A DNA stretch of 64,000 nt from Leadbetterella sp964489955 (GTDB lineage: Bacteria > Bacteroidota > Bacteroidia > Cytophagales > Spirosomataceae). Location of the stretch: contig CAZBAV010000005.1 of assembly GCA_964489955.1 (NCBI GenBank), positions 65,039-129,038 of the forward strand. The letters run 5' to 3'. The notes beneath the pieces are model-generated. The model was not told the origin of the DNA, made no database searches, and saw only the letters and a program-made list of their open reading frames with translations. The translations under genes were made by a program, and so were the position numbers. This document shows, piece after piece, positions 26,614-34,840 of this stretch (position 1 is the stretch's first letter; each line of letters starts with the position of its first letter).

Positions 26614-27111
26614 ATGAAAACGTACAGAATACTTCCTGACAAAAAACGCACTTATACCCTACTTGACGGAGAAACGCCACTTTCTACCCTCAAATATGAC
26701 GGCATGTTCTCAAACAATGGTGTTCTGGATGTGCCCAATACCCTCTTAACTATACGGATAGAAAACACCAATTTCTGGAAAGGTATTTACGAAGTTAAAG
26801 AAGGAGACAGGGTTTTACTTTCTTACCGCATGAATTGGAAGGGAATTATAGAGATAAGAACTTTCTTTGGCTATGATAACAGTGTGTTTTCACTTAAAAG
26901 TGAGGGATATTCTTGGAGAAAGTTCACTCTTGTAGATATTACGGGCAAGGAACTTGTGAAAATGGACTCTGAAATGACCTGGAGTAATTATAAACACGTT
27001 TTTACAACCACGGATGAGTTTGAAAGTATGGAATACAAAGAGGTCTTCTTGCTTTCTTTAGTACATAGCATAAACTACTTTATCAGTACGCGAGTGGCGG
27101 TGGCAACGTAG
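26614..27111 (+). CDS. hypothetical protein, possible Tubby/LURP-like beta barrel
   Basis: I do not recognise this 165-residue cytoplasmic protein with certainty. The sequence is built of short strands with aromatic residues (YTLLDGETPLSTLKYDG, FWKGIYEVKEGDRVLLSYR, KFTLVDITGKELVKM) that recall the LURP-one/Tubby-like 12-strand barrel, followed by a hydrophobic C-terminal helix (YKEVFLLSLVHSINYFIS). There is no signal peptide and no catalytic motif. It is divergent from the MutS-like gene. Confidence 0.55.
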   Translation: MKTYRILPDKKRTYTLLDGETPLSTLKYDGMFSNNGVLDVPNTLLTIRIENTNFWKGIYEVKEGDRVLLSYRMNWKGIIEIRTFFGYDNSVFSLKSEGYSWRKFTLVDITGKELVKMDSEMTWSNYKHVFTTTDEFESMEYKEVFLLSLVHSINYFISTRVAVAT

Positions 27112-27213
27112 GTTAAAAGTAAGGCAACGTATAATTTATTATTCTTTGCATACTTGAAAATTCAGAGAATTACAAATAAGCATACCCCTATTGTAAGTAT
27201 CTTTGAGAAAAAG

Positions 27214-27756
27214 CTACTTCTTAAGTGAGTCCAAAATTTCGGCTATCTTCTTTTGTCTAGTTTCGGGCCTTTTAGCAAATGATACCTTGTAGAGAAGTAG
27301 TTTTTTTGCTGATTTACTTAAAGCCAAAAAAGCTTCTTTGATTTCAGACCGCATTGCAAGTGCTTCTTCCAGTTCATCGGGTATGACTAAGGCTTCTACA
27401 GAGTCTAAGCTTGTCCAAGAGCCGTTTTCTTTAGCTATTTCTATGCTTTTGTAACCCGCTGGGCTCATCTTTCCGCATGCTATAAGTTCCTCTACTTTGT
27501 CTTTATTGATTTTAGACCATGTACTTTTAGCCCTCCTTTTACTGAAAATCTGATGCGAAGTTTCTGTGTCTATTTTAACTTTTTTGCTGTCTATCCATCC
27601 GAAACACAGGGCTTCGTCTACGGCTTCCCTCCATGTAATGGAGTTTTTTGCAGATGACTTATTGTGTAAGACAAGCCAAACAGAATCTGCGGAAAGATGA
27701 TTTTCTACTAACCATTCTCTCCAGACTGAGGGATTTTCTGCATGAAAGGTTTCCAT
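27214..27756 (-). CDS. YdeI/OmpD-associated family protein
   Basis: The 180-residue protein has the family pattern: WREWLVENHLSADSVWLVLHNKSS near the start, ITWREAVDEALCFGWIDSKK, FSKRRAKSTWSKINKDKVEELI and a C-terminal basic helical tail (LLYKVSFAKRPETRQKKIAEIL). The biochemical role is not established; relatives occur near stress and antimicrobial-peptide resistance genes. It opens a run of four small minus-strand genes (to 29577), which are separately spaced and perhaps not one operon. Confidence 0.8.
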   Translation of the reverse strand: METFHAENPSVWREWLVENHLSADSVWLVLHNKSSAKNSITWREAVDEALCFGWIDSKKVKIDTETSHQIFSKRRAKSTWSKINKDKVEELIACGKMSPAGYKSIEIAKENGSWTSLDSVEALVIPDELEEALAMRSEIKEAFLALSKSAKKLLLYKVSFAKRPETRQKKIAEILDSLKK

Positions 27757-27831
27757 TCTAAGTATGTCTATTTTCTTAAATTACTGGGCAGATTTACATC
27801 TAGTTCAATCCTATTTGGCACTGAATATCAG

Positions 27832-28269
27832 CTACTTTATCCTACAAGAACATTCATGGTGTTCGCCGATGTATTTCATAGATTCTAAACAGAGTTCTTT
27901 TAAAACATCTTCATTTATGTCAGCTAGCTTTTTTACGTAAATGCAGGCTTTAGCCATTTTAAATTTTCCAAAATTGGTCAGCAACTCTTTACTTCTGTCT
28001 GTATCAGAATAAATATATAGTGAAAATGCCGCTTTTCTGGGCGAAAAACCAAGAACTGGAGCATCTCCTTCATGACCACTGGCATATTTGTAATGGTAAT
28101 TTCCAAATCCAACAATAGTTGGTCCCCACATTTTAGGTTCAGAATCTGACCAGTCCTGCATTAATTCTATCAAACGGAAGCTATCCGTTTTCTTCTGCTC
28201 ATTTTCTACGTATGAGTTAATAAAATCTGCGACGTCCTTGCCCGTATATGTTGTTTTTGTTTGTGCCAT
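27832..28269 (-). CDS. DUF1801 domain protein
   Basis: The 145-residue protein matches the DUF1801 (YdhG-like) pattern: VADFINSYVENEQKKTDSFRL at the start, MWGPTIVGFGNYHYKYASG in the middle, FSPRKAAFSLYIY and the YVKKLADINEDVLKEL end. The fold resembles a small alpha/beta unit possibly binding a ligand or iron-related partner; the function is not settled. Spacing to the neighbour NudK-like gene on the same strand is short (18 bases), so the two may be co-transcribed. Confidence 0.82.
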   Translation of the reverse strand: MAQTKTTYTGKDVADFINSYVENEQKKTDSFRLIELMQDWSDSEPKMWGPTIVGFGNYHYKYASGHEGDAPVLGFSPRKAAFSLYIYSDTDRSKELLTNFGKFKMAKACIYVKKLADINEDVLKELCLESMKYIGEHHECSCRIK

Positions 28270-28287
28270 AGTGGAAAAACGAAGCTT

Positions 28288-28866
28288 TTATAAAATTTTG
28301 TTTAACTTAATATATTGGAGAAGCATTATCGTTTTACCATCCTTAATCTGGCCATTACCAACCATTTCCATGACCTCATCTATGTTAAGTTCTAACACTT
28401 CAATATTTTCTTCTTCCGATTCCACTCCACCCCCATCGCTCACTTTCATTTCTTTGGCATATTCTGCAATAAAGAAATAAAGGATTTCAGTTACAGAACC
28501 TGGAGACATATACGCTTCAAATACCTTACGGACTTCGTTAATTTTATAACCTGTTTCTTCCTCAGTTTCACGTTTAATGCAGTCCTCCGCATTATTTTTG
28601 TCTAATAAACCCGCACAAACCTCTATTAGCATCCCGTCTTCATTTCCGTTCACGTAAGTAGGCAGACGAAACTGTCTTGTAAGAATTACAGACTTTTGCT
28701 CCTTGTTATAGAGTAAAATTGCGGCCCCATTTCCCCTATCGTAAGCCTCTCTACTTTGGGTTTGTTTAGTCCCATCTTTCTTTGTGTATTCGTATGTTAT
28801 TTTTCTTAGCGTATACCAGTTGTCCGAAAGAATCTGGCTCTCTAAAATTTTGATGTCTTTAATCAT
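28288..28866 (-). CDS. nudK: NudK-like Nudix hydrolase (GDP-mannose pyrophosphatase)
   Basis: The 192-residue protein is close along its whole length to E. coli NudK (YffH): SDNWYTLRKITYEYTKKDG, YDRGNGAAILLYN, LTRQFRLPTYVNGNEDGMLIE, then the Nudix box AGLLDKNN...CIKRETEEETGY and the end IKDGKTIMLLQY. The enzyme splits GDP-mannose into GMP and mannose-1-phosphate with magnesium bound by the Glu residues of the Nudix box. The box keeps the REtxEExGY core; the Glu before it, seen in E. coli, is Asn here. It lies 18 bases upstream of the DUF1801 gene in transcription order. Confidence 0.88.
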   Translation of the reverse strand: MIKDIKILESQILSDNWYTLRKITYEYTKKDGTKQTQSREAYDRGNGAAILLYNKEQKSVILTRQFRLPTYVNGNEDGMLIEVCAGLLDKNNAEDCIKRETEEETGYKINEVRKVFEAYMSPGSVTEILYFFIAEYAKEMKVSDGGGVESEEENIEVLELNIDEVMEMVGNGQIKDGKTIMLLQYIKLNKIL

Positions 28867-28947
28867 TCTGTTAGTAAGATGTATTTCTTTATAGTGAAAA
28901 CGCTCTTGTATCTAAAAAATTCCGCGATTTACTGTAATGTTGTGTTC

Positions 28948-29577
28948 TTATAGTTTAGCTACATTAAACCTCAGAACTGTTTTTAGTTTTTCTGAGGGAG
29001 TTTTTCGGGCATCGCTAAGATAGATTTCTCTATGTATTTTAGACACCCTTTTATATTGGTTTTGCTCCGCAAAGAGCTCCATCAATTTAAAACTCTCTGG
29101 CTCAGTATCATAACTACCTAAGTGAAGCATTTGTATACAATCTCCCTCTATAATTTCTTCAAATTTAACCTGATTTAATAAGTCGTTTGGCTTTTTCTTT
29201 TGGGTCAGTTCTATTATCTGCTCTGCATAGCAGTTATCCACAAAGTCTGGTTGCCTTATCATTAACTTAAATACCAAATCATTTTTATCAATCGTTCCCA
29301 TGTAGGTTTTCCTGGCCTCCTCGGTTATATCCCATATCCCTTCTAATGGATAAACGGTGTAGTCAAAGTAACCTTGGGGTTCAATTCCTTTTTTGGGGCT
29401 CATTTTTACAGCATAGGCCAGTGAGAAAAGTGCTGCCACATAATCTGCAAAGAACGCGTCATTCGGATTTCCTTTTCCCTCTATGGTGAAGAATTTAAAT
29501 AGAGGTAGCGAAACCAGTTCCGGTTGGTTTTTTGGCAAGTAAAATTGCTTCTCGCTCTTTTTCCACTCGTGTTTCAT
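28948..29577 (-). CDS. GyrI-like domain protein
   Basis: This 209-residue protein belongs to the GyrI-like small-molecule-binding family: FKFFTIEGKGNPNDAFFADYVAALFSLAYAVK (the binding-cleft strands), YTVYPLEGIWD, IMIRQPDFV-like strand, then CIQMLHLGSYDTEPESFKLM and HREIYLSDARKTP. GyrI-like domains bind drugs or metabolites and some are enzymes that open cyclopropanated compounds. No DNA-binding domain is attached, so it is a stand-alone binding or enzymatic domain. Function in this organism is unknown. Confidence 0.8.
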   Translation of the reverse strand: MKHEWKKSEKQFYLPKNQPELVSLPLFKFFTIEGKGNPNDAFFADYVAALFSLAYAVKMSPKKGIEPQGYFDYTVYPLEGIWDITEEARKTYMGTIDKNDLVFKLMIRQPDFVDNCYAEQIIELTQKKKPNDLLNQVKFEEIIEGDCIQMLHLGSYDTEPESFKLMELFAEQNQYKRVSKIHREIYLSDARKTPSEKLKTVLRFNVAKL

Positions 29578-29877
29578 AAGGTGTTTTTGGGTACAAAGAA
29601 AAGTCCCCTAATGACAAGCCTATGTCAGGAGTAAACTAAAATTTTCGAAAAAATATAATATGGACTGGTTTTGAAGAAATTAGAATATTTTTCAGACTGC
29701 ATACACGATGCTAAACGATCTAAGTTTTTTCAGAATATCCAAAAGAATCCTATCATAGAGCAGCTAAATATAGAAAGAGGATTTGGTCTCAAATCCTCTT
29801 TACACTTAATAAAATTTATGCCATTATTACGTTCATAGTGGGCTTCTCATACTAAGTAACTGCACTACTCTAAAAGG
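29578..29877. other. gene-free stretch
   Basis: The 300 bases between the GyrI-like gene and the DsbA-like gene hold no gene. The only structure seen is the terminator-like hairpin at 29774-29801. Confidence 0.5.
29774..29801 (-). terminator. stem-loop downstream of the DsbA-like gene
   Basis: AAAGAGGATTTG (29774-29785), loop GTCT, CAAATCCTCTTT (29790-29801) is a perfect 12-pair stem about 77 bases after the minus-strand stop. The T-run on that strand is short. Confidence 0.65.
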
Positions 29878-30889
29878 TCATGTAGATGATAGTCTAGACC
29901 CTTGGCATTTCTTCATATTCCAGATAGAACCGTTTTTAGTGACTTGCTTTTCTAAGTGACCCTTGGCAGTCAAGTCATCTAATATTTCTTCGCTTTTACT
30001 TCTTGGCGTGTCTGTAAGTACCGAAAACTCTTTGGCAGTAAGGCTGTTGTATTTCGAGAAAATTCCCTTCCAAGTTTTGTCGTACTCTTTTTTGGTGGAA
30101 GTGGAATGCAACTTTAGTACAGCGTTTTCAAATTGGACATATGGCTTGGTTCCAATTACAATTTCGGTATTTCCATCGTTATTCGTGAAGAACATAGTTG
30201 GAAAACTTCTAACTCTTAGTTCTCTTCCCAATTTTAAGTCTTCCTGAAATAAGTCTTTCGCTTTGGTGTCATAATCTTTTTTAAACTGATCTTTATCCAA
30301 ACCTACATTAATGGCAGCGGCTTCTAAATGCTCCCATTTAGAAATGTTTTTTCTTTGGATAAACACCATTATTCTCACCTCACGAAGAAACAAGATAGCT
30401 TTGTCATTATCTTGCAATTGAGCTGCTTTAAAAGCAATAGAAGCTGGATATGAAGAACTTAATGGATCCTGAAGCCATACATCGCCGTCAATTGGCATAT
30501 CATAATGCAAACTTACTTCATCCCAGTGATGGGCTACATCTGAGGGTTTACTTATGCCTCCGCTATTATAACTCCAGTCAGGCAAAAGACCGCCCATTCT
30601 GTATTCTATCTCAACATCGCCGCCATATTCTAGTTTCAGTTTTCTTAACTGCGGTTCTATACCCCAGCATGACGAACAGATAGGGTCTGTATAATAGATT
30701 ACCTTTACGGGTTTACTCTTTGCTTTTATTTTTTGAGCGTCATTGGCTTCATTTGGGTCAATTGGCAGTTCGCAAACTCCAGTCTCGGGATTACATATTA
30801 AAGGGTTTTTATTTTCGTTTTTTTGAGCATGAGTATTCATGTTTCCTGCTATTAAAAGTGATAATAATATAAAGTGCTTTTTTTTTCAT
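29878..30889 (-). CDS. DsbA/FrnE-like thioredoxin-fold protein; signal peptide one base out of frame
   Basis: The intact frame runs from 30840 (MNTHAQKNEN) and gives 320 residues with a DsbA-like fold: CSSC in PICSSCWGIEPQL, helical insert, and cis-proline RVRSFPTMFF; this is the FrnE/SpxH type. The extended start shown here at 30889 is ATG followed by nine A (30886-30878). In the present frame that ATG runs into the wrong frame; with eight A it would read MKKKHFILLSLLIAGN and join MNTHAQ, a normal signal peptide. So either the run is misread or the true start is at 30840 and the signal is lost. The HxlR regulator is divergent from it. Its C-terminal half (to 320) has a winged-helix-like tail (FSVLTDTPRSKSEEILDDLTAKGHL). 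Confidence 0.75.
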
Positions 30890-30895
30890 GTTCCT

Positions 30896-30903
30896 TAATT
30901 TTG
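30896..30903 (+). promoter_or_regulatory. -7 element (TAATTTTG) of the HxlR gene
   Basis: TAATTTTG matches TAnnTTTG exactly, 47 bases before the ATG at 30951. No good -33 TTTG is seen. It lies just outside the A9/T9 run of the divergent gene. Confidence 0.5.
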
Positions 30904-30950
30904 TGTAAATTTCCAGACAATTATTATCGCAAACAATAAGTCAGTTTTTT

Positions 30951-31262
30951 ATGACTACCAAAGATATTAATAATGATTCCGGAGCTTGCCCCGCACAAGC
31001 CTTATTAAAACTTCTTTCTGGAAAATGGAAACCTGAAATTTTCCGCTTGGCGGTAGATGGTCCAATACGCTTCAGCAGTCTTTTAAATGAAATTGAAGGG
31101 AGTAATAAGCAATCTATAGCGGTGGCTTTAAGAGAACTAGAAGAAGTGAAGATTCTTGATAAAGTGGTAGTTAAAGAAAAACCTCTTCATATTGAATACA
31201 ACCTTACAGAAAAAGGGGTCTCGTTAATTTCTGTTTTCAGACAGCTGGAGGTGATGAATTAA
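30951..31262 (+). CDS. HxlR-family winged-helix regulator
   Basis: The 103-residue protein has the HxlR pattern: CPAQALLKLLSGKWKPEIF, RFSSLLNEIEGSNKQSIAVALRELEE, HIEYNLTEKG. The single N-terminal Cys13 sits where redox- or electrophile-sensing HxlR proteins such as YodB and HypR have their sensing cysteine. It is divergent from the DsbA/FrnE-like gene, so a thiol-stress circuit controlling that gene is plausible; this is inference. Its own -7 element lies in the shared intergenic space. Confidence 0.87.
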   Translation: MTTKDINNDSGACPAQALLKLLSGKWKPEIFRLAVDGPIRFSSLLNEIEGSNKQSIAVALRELEEVKILDKVVVKEKPLHIEYNLTEKGVSLISVFRQLEVMN

Positions 31263-31286
31263 GTTAGACCGTCAATAACATTCTAC

Positions 31287-31820
31287 TCAGTAAAAACTGA
31301 AGATTGTATTAAGATAATTGGTGGCTAAAAAACATAATCCTATGATTGTTAGGTTGATGAAGGCCCGGAAAAACCAGCCCGTGTTTGATAAATTGTAATT
31401 GGTTTGCTTAGAAATCACAACTATCACTCCCATCAATAGAAACCAAACCGAAAAGAAAAGGGAAACTTTACCTCTGAGTAAGGTGGTAACTAAATCATGG
31501 ATAAAACCACAAAAAATGAACGTTAGAATTAAGGAAACACCATCAGTGAGTTTCTTTTTTAAAGGCCGGAATATCTTAATGCCCAAATAATACCCAAAAA
31601 TAGGGTTCCAATACATCCAAAAAGCAGGGAAATTTTTTGCTCCAAGTGATCTTTCTAAATTATTCCGAAGTGAATTGGGATGTCCAAAGGGAACTCCGTT
31701 TCGCTTTTTTACATAGTCAGATAATGTCATTTGTCCTATTTTCGTAATTGCTCTCTTTTTTCCTGCACTAGTCATCTTTTCCGAAGGGAATGTAAGTTTT
31801 ACGATTATCAATTGTTCCAC
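31287..31820 (-). CDS. membrane protein, MBOAT/wax-synthase-like
   Basis: The 177-residue protein has a polar N-terminus and about four membrane helices (residues about 85-125, 130-150 and 158-177). NNLERSLGAKNFPAFWMYWNPIFGYYLGIKIFRPLKK followed by a hydrophobic helix with His in FIFCGFIHDLV recalls the core of membrane-bound O-acyltransferases, in which a conserved His sits in a membrane helix. It is short for an MBOAT (usually above 300 residues), so it may be a reduced member. The alternative start is the ATG that begins MTSAGKKRAI, 15 residues in. Convergent with the HxlR gene, 24 bases apart. Confidence 0.5.
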   Translation of the reverse strand: MEQLIIVKLTFPSEKMTSAGKKRAITKIGQMTLSDYVKKRNGVPFGHPNSLRNNLERSLGAKNFPAFWMYWNPIFGYYLGIKIFRPLKKKLTDGVSLILTFIFCGFIHDLVTTLLRGKVSLFFSVWFLLMGVIVVISKQTNYNLSNTGWFFRAFINLTIIGLCFLATNYLNTIFSFY

Positions 31821-31913
31821 TTACTTATTATACCACGAAATTCGGCCCAAAAAGGTTCTCTGTGCCTCTCTCCTGCTGTTGTCTAGGGTTTCCTTACTCC
31901 CGATATTTTACGA

Positions 31914-32564
31914 CTACTTGTTCAGTTTCCCGACCTGGATTGCAATGAATTTTGGCAAATAGTTAGGTGTGCAGTTTTTAGCTACCATTTCGTTTTTGTA
32001 CAGCCCGGTTTCTTCTCCTAGATTTATGCATCGCTGCCGATACTCTTCTTGGAAAATCCCAATCTGTGCGGCCAAAAAGTTCATAGCCCACTGGACTTCG
32101 GGAACTTCGGTTTTAATTCTCTCTTCAATTTTAGAAAGTAACTCTTCGCTATTTAATGGCGGCGTTTGTCCTGTCCAACGCAGACGAGCCTGATAGTACC
32201 AAAAAGTCCGCCTCTGTAGCCCAGATTTACTGTTTTCCCAACTTTCTATCAATGAAATAGTGTTTTTGTCTTTCATTAATTGGTTTGCCATTAACCAATC
32301 TGCTAACTGGAGTTTCTCTGCTTCCGTATGCGTCTGCATATCTTTATCTAAACTATCAATAACACCTTCTGTAAGCATTTTCTTGTCCATGATAAGAGTG
32401 GCCAACTGCCTTGCAAAAAAAATCTCCGTTGACCAAAGTTGCATAGCTAGCTCATGGTCTTTCTTGATTTCATTTGCAATTTTTCTTATATCACCCAGTT
32501 TTACATTTTTCTTATCTAGTTGTGCCAATATGTTTTCTGCTGTAGCCGATAATTTCATAGACAA
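31914..32564 (-). CDS. AlkD-like DNA alkylation repair protein
   Basis: The 216-residue protein has the HEAT-repeat pattern of AlkD-type DNA glycosylases: LGDIRKIANEIKKDHELAMQLWSTEIFFARQLATLI in the first repeats, LADWLMANQL, then ENSKSGLQRRTFWYYQARLRW and EVQWAMNFLAAQIG. AlkD removes bulky or cationic alkylated bases without flipping them. The catalytic Asp/Trp pattern of AlkD cannot be placed with certainty, so it could be a non-catalytic relative. It is a single gene. Confidence 0.75.
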   Translation of the reverse strand: MSMKLSATAENILAQLDKKNVKLGDIRKIANEIKKDHELAMQLWSTEIFFARQLATLIMDKKMLTEGVIDSLDKDMQTHTEAEKLQLADWLMANQLMKDKNTISLIESWENSKSGLQRRTFWYYQARLRWTGQTPPLNSEELLSKIEERIKTEVPEVQWAMNFLAAQIGIFQEEYRQRCINLGEETGLYKNEMVAKNCTPNYLPKFIAIQVGKLNK

Positions 32565-32952
32565 AATAGATTTATGGTGTTACACATGAACAAGGTTATC
32601 TTGTAGCAATTTTCTGTTTCTTCCACGTAATCAACTAATTTTTATGCTAAAGACTATAGTTTATTTCAGCAAGTAGAAATATTAATAGAAATTAAACTTC
32701 TAATATCAAACCACATAGATAAAATAGGTTTAGATGACATAAGGAATACAAGCATTCTTCACATAGCTATTGTGGTGAAAATTAATTTGTCCTCTTTTTT
32801 AGTTTTCACCTATGTGGTAAAAAACTCGTTTCAATAAACTAAAGCCTGCTAAATTAAGAAAAATAACCAACGTATAACAGATTCAACTTGAAAAATATAC
32901 ACCAAAAGTGTCTTCAAAACAAAGAAATATTACTGTTTTGGACGTACTCTGA
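32565..32952. other. gene-free stretch with inverted arms
   Basis: The 388 bases have no gene. ACCACATAG (32710-32718) and CTATGTGGT (32810-32818) are exact inverted arms, and GGTGAAAA (32774-32781) faces TTTTCACC (32803-32810). These may be parts of a weak terminator or of a decayed repeat; no coding remnant is seen. Confidence 0.45.
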
Positions 32953-33453
32953 CTACTTTTTTAAAGTAAATAATTTCACCCCAAAATATGTTGTAGCTAT
33001 AAAAACCAAGCCTATGGCGATGGGTAAAAACCAGGCTCCAATTCCATCCGTTTCGCCATTTGCATTTCTGATTATTTGCCAAACAATTATACCAAAAATG
33101 ATCACAATACTGAGTTTCGCATATCTGATTAGTCTAGTGGCAATTGTGTACTGGCTTAATGCATTATCTGCGGTTATTTTGGTTGGATAATTAAATACAT
33201 GTGGAAACTTATTAAGGATGGTTAGCCCACCAAAAAGTGCTGTCGAAATTATTGGCATACCCCAAATATTTCCTTTTCCGCCAAAAGCGTCTGCTTCTCT
33301 AGCGGCATTGAAATGTACTGGAATCTGGTCGGGTAAACTTGCGTAATTCGTAATTACTAAAACCCACATACCAAGAAGTGCAAGCCAGCTAAGAATTTCA
33401 AATGTCTTGTCTGTAGTAGTTAGTTCTGGTTTTATTCTGGGTTTCTCGTTCAT
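32953..33453 (-). CDS. DUF1648 domain membrane protein
   Basis: The best start is the ATG at 33453 (MNEKPRIKPELTTTD), giving 166 residues; an upstream ATG at 33522 would add 23 poorly conserved residues. The DUF1648 motif LPDQIPVHFNAAREADAFG is clear, followed by four membrane helices (about residues 20-40, 70-90, 110-130 and 140-160). DUF1648 proteins are small integral-membrane proteins; some belong to SdpI-like immunity proteins. Function here is unknown. Confidence 0.75.
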   Translation of the reverse strand: MNEKPRIKPELTTTDKTFEILSWLALLGMWVLVITNYASLPDQIPVHFNAAREADAFGGKGNIWGMPIISTALFGGLTILNKFPHVFNYPTKITADNALSQYTIATRLIRYAKLSIVIIFGIIVWQIIRNANGETDGIGAWFLPIAIGLVFIATTYFGVKLFTLKK

Positions 33454-33545
33454 ATTCACAATTAAGAAGACTGTTTTTTTTGGAGCGAAAAGCACCAGAC
33501 GAGTAACTAAACACTTGCTCATAGCTTTTGTAAAATGCTCCTATT

Positions 33546-34589
33546 CTAACGGATGTTACTATTATTTTCTTCGCTAGCAATTAGTTTGATAAGGGTTTCT
33601 TTACTTGGTAGAACTGTTAGATATTTACTTGCAAAAATCTGAGTATTATTCTCTGGAAGTGTAAACTCAACAACAGCTTCGCTTTTGTTTTGACAAAGAA
33701 TTATCCCGATAGTTTTGTTCTCATCGTCAAGTTTCATTCTTCGATCATAGTAATTTACATACATCTGCATTTGTCCGATATCTTGGTGTTTTAGTTCCCC
33801 AACTTTTAGGTCAACAAGGACGAAGCATCTCAATATTCTATTGTAAAAGACTAAATCAATTCTAAAATGTTTATCATCAAAACTTATTCTGTTTTGTCTT
33901 GATACAAATGTAAAACCCGTGCCAAGTTCCAATAAAAAATGTTCAAGTTTATCAATCAACTTTTGCTCTAACTCATTTTCTGAATATATGTTTTGTTCCG
34001 GAAGTCCGAGAAATTCCAAAACATATGGATCTTTGATTGCGTCTTGTGGTTTTTCAATCATTTGACCTTTTTCAGCAAGTCTTAGTATTTCATTTTTGTC
34101 TTTACTTAATGCAAGTCTTGCGAATAATGCAGAGTTATATTGTCTGTCAAATTCTCTTAAACTCCAATTGCCTTTCAAAATTTCGATTTCATAAAACTTT
34201 CGCTCCAACTCATCATCAATTCGCATAAGTTTTATATAGTGGGACCAGCTTAATTTGAATTCGTCAGACAGTGTCTGACCTTTTTCTGATTTGGCAGACA
34301 ATATCTGTTGCTTTGAATAGACAATGTAAAATTGCCTCATTTGTTTCAAGTTTGTAACCGAAAATCCTTTTCCAAAATCATTGGTGAGATTTAATGACAA
34401 ATCAGCCAATAATTGACTTCCATAATCAGCTCTTTCTTTTCCATTTTGTTCTTCCTCAACAATCATTCTTCCGATTTCGAAGTAAGTCAAAACCATTGTA
34501 TGATTTACTCTTTGAAGAACTCGTTTACGAGCTTCGCTAAGTAAATCCGAAATTCTTTTTGAAAGGTTGTTTGAGCTTATATCTGTCAT
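33546..34589 (-). CDS. DUF1016 / YhcG-like PD-(D/E)xK nuclease
   Basis: The likely start is the ATG at 34589 (MTDISSNNLSKRI), giving 347 residues; the upstream ATG at 34655 adds an atypical 22 residues. The N-terminal part has the DUF1016 helical domain (YFEIGRMIVEEEQNGKERADYG, NLKQMRQFYIVYS, LSWSHYIKLMRI) and the C-terminal part a PD-(D/E)xK nuclease with Asp in FRIDLVFYNR and DLK in VLVDLKVGEL. Such proteins occur within restriction and other defence loci and are linked to nuclease-based immunity or structure-specific cleavage. Here it has no restriction or methylase neighbour, so it is an orphan. Confidence 0.85.
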   Translation of the reverse strand: MTDISSNNLSKRISDLLSEARKRVLQRVNHTMVLTYFEIGRMIVEEEQNGKERADYGSQLLADLSLNLTNDFGKGFSVTNLKQMRQFYIVYSKQQILSAKSEKGQTLSDEFKLSWSHYIKLMRIDDELERKFYEIEILKGNWSLREFDRQYNSALFARLALSKDKNEILRLAEKGQMIEKPQDAIKDPYVLEFLGLPEQNIYSENELEQKLIDKLEHFLLELGTGFTFVSRQNRISFDDKHFRIDLVFYNRILRCFVLVDLKVGELKHQDIGQMQMYVNYYDRRMKLDDENKTIGIILCQNKSEAVVEFTLPENNTQIFASKYLTVLPSKETLIKLIASEENNSNIR

Positions 34590-34840
34590 CTTAAATATTC
34601 TTTTCTTTAAAGACACGAATATACAAATTTTGGCGGTTGAACCCGAATTATGCATTTGTCTCTCTAAGTCTTCAAAGTTATATTTAGGGTGTTAGAAGTA
34701 ATTGATAAAGGCGTTCCATAGATTTTGTTGCTTCCTTACAATAATCTCCATTTAAAGCCTTTTAATTTATCAAGATAAAATTCCAAATTTGACTATATAT
34801 TAATCTTTTTATACACATCTTACTTTTGACATTTTAACTC

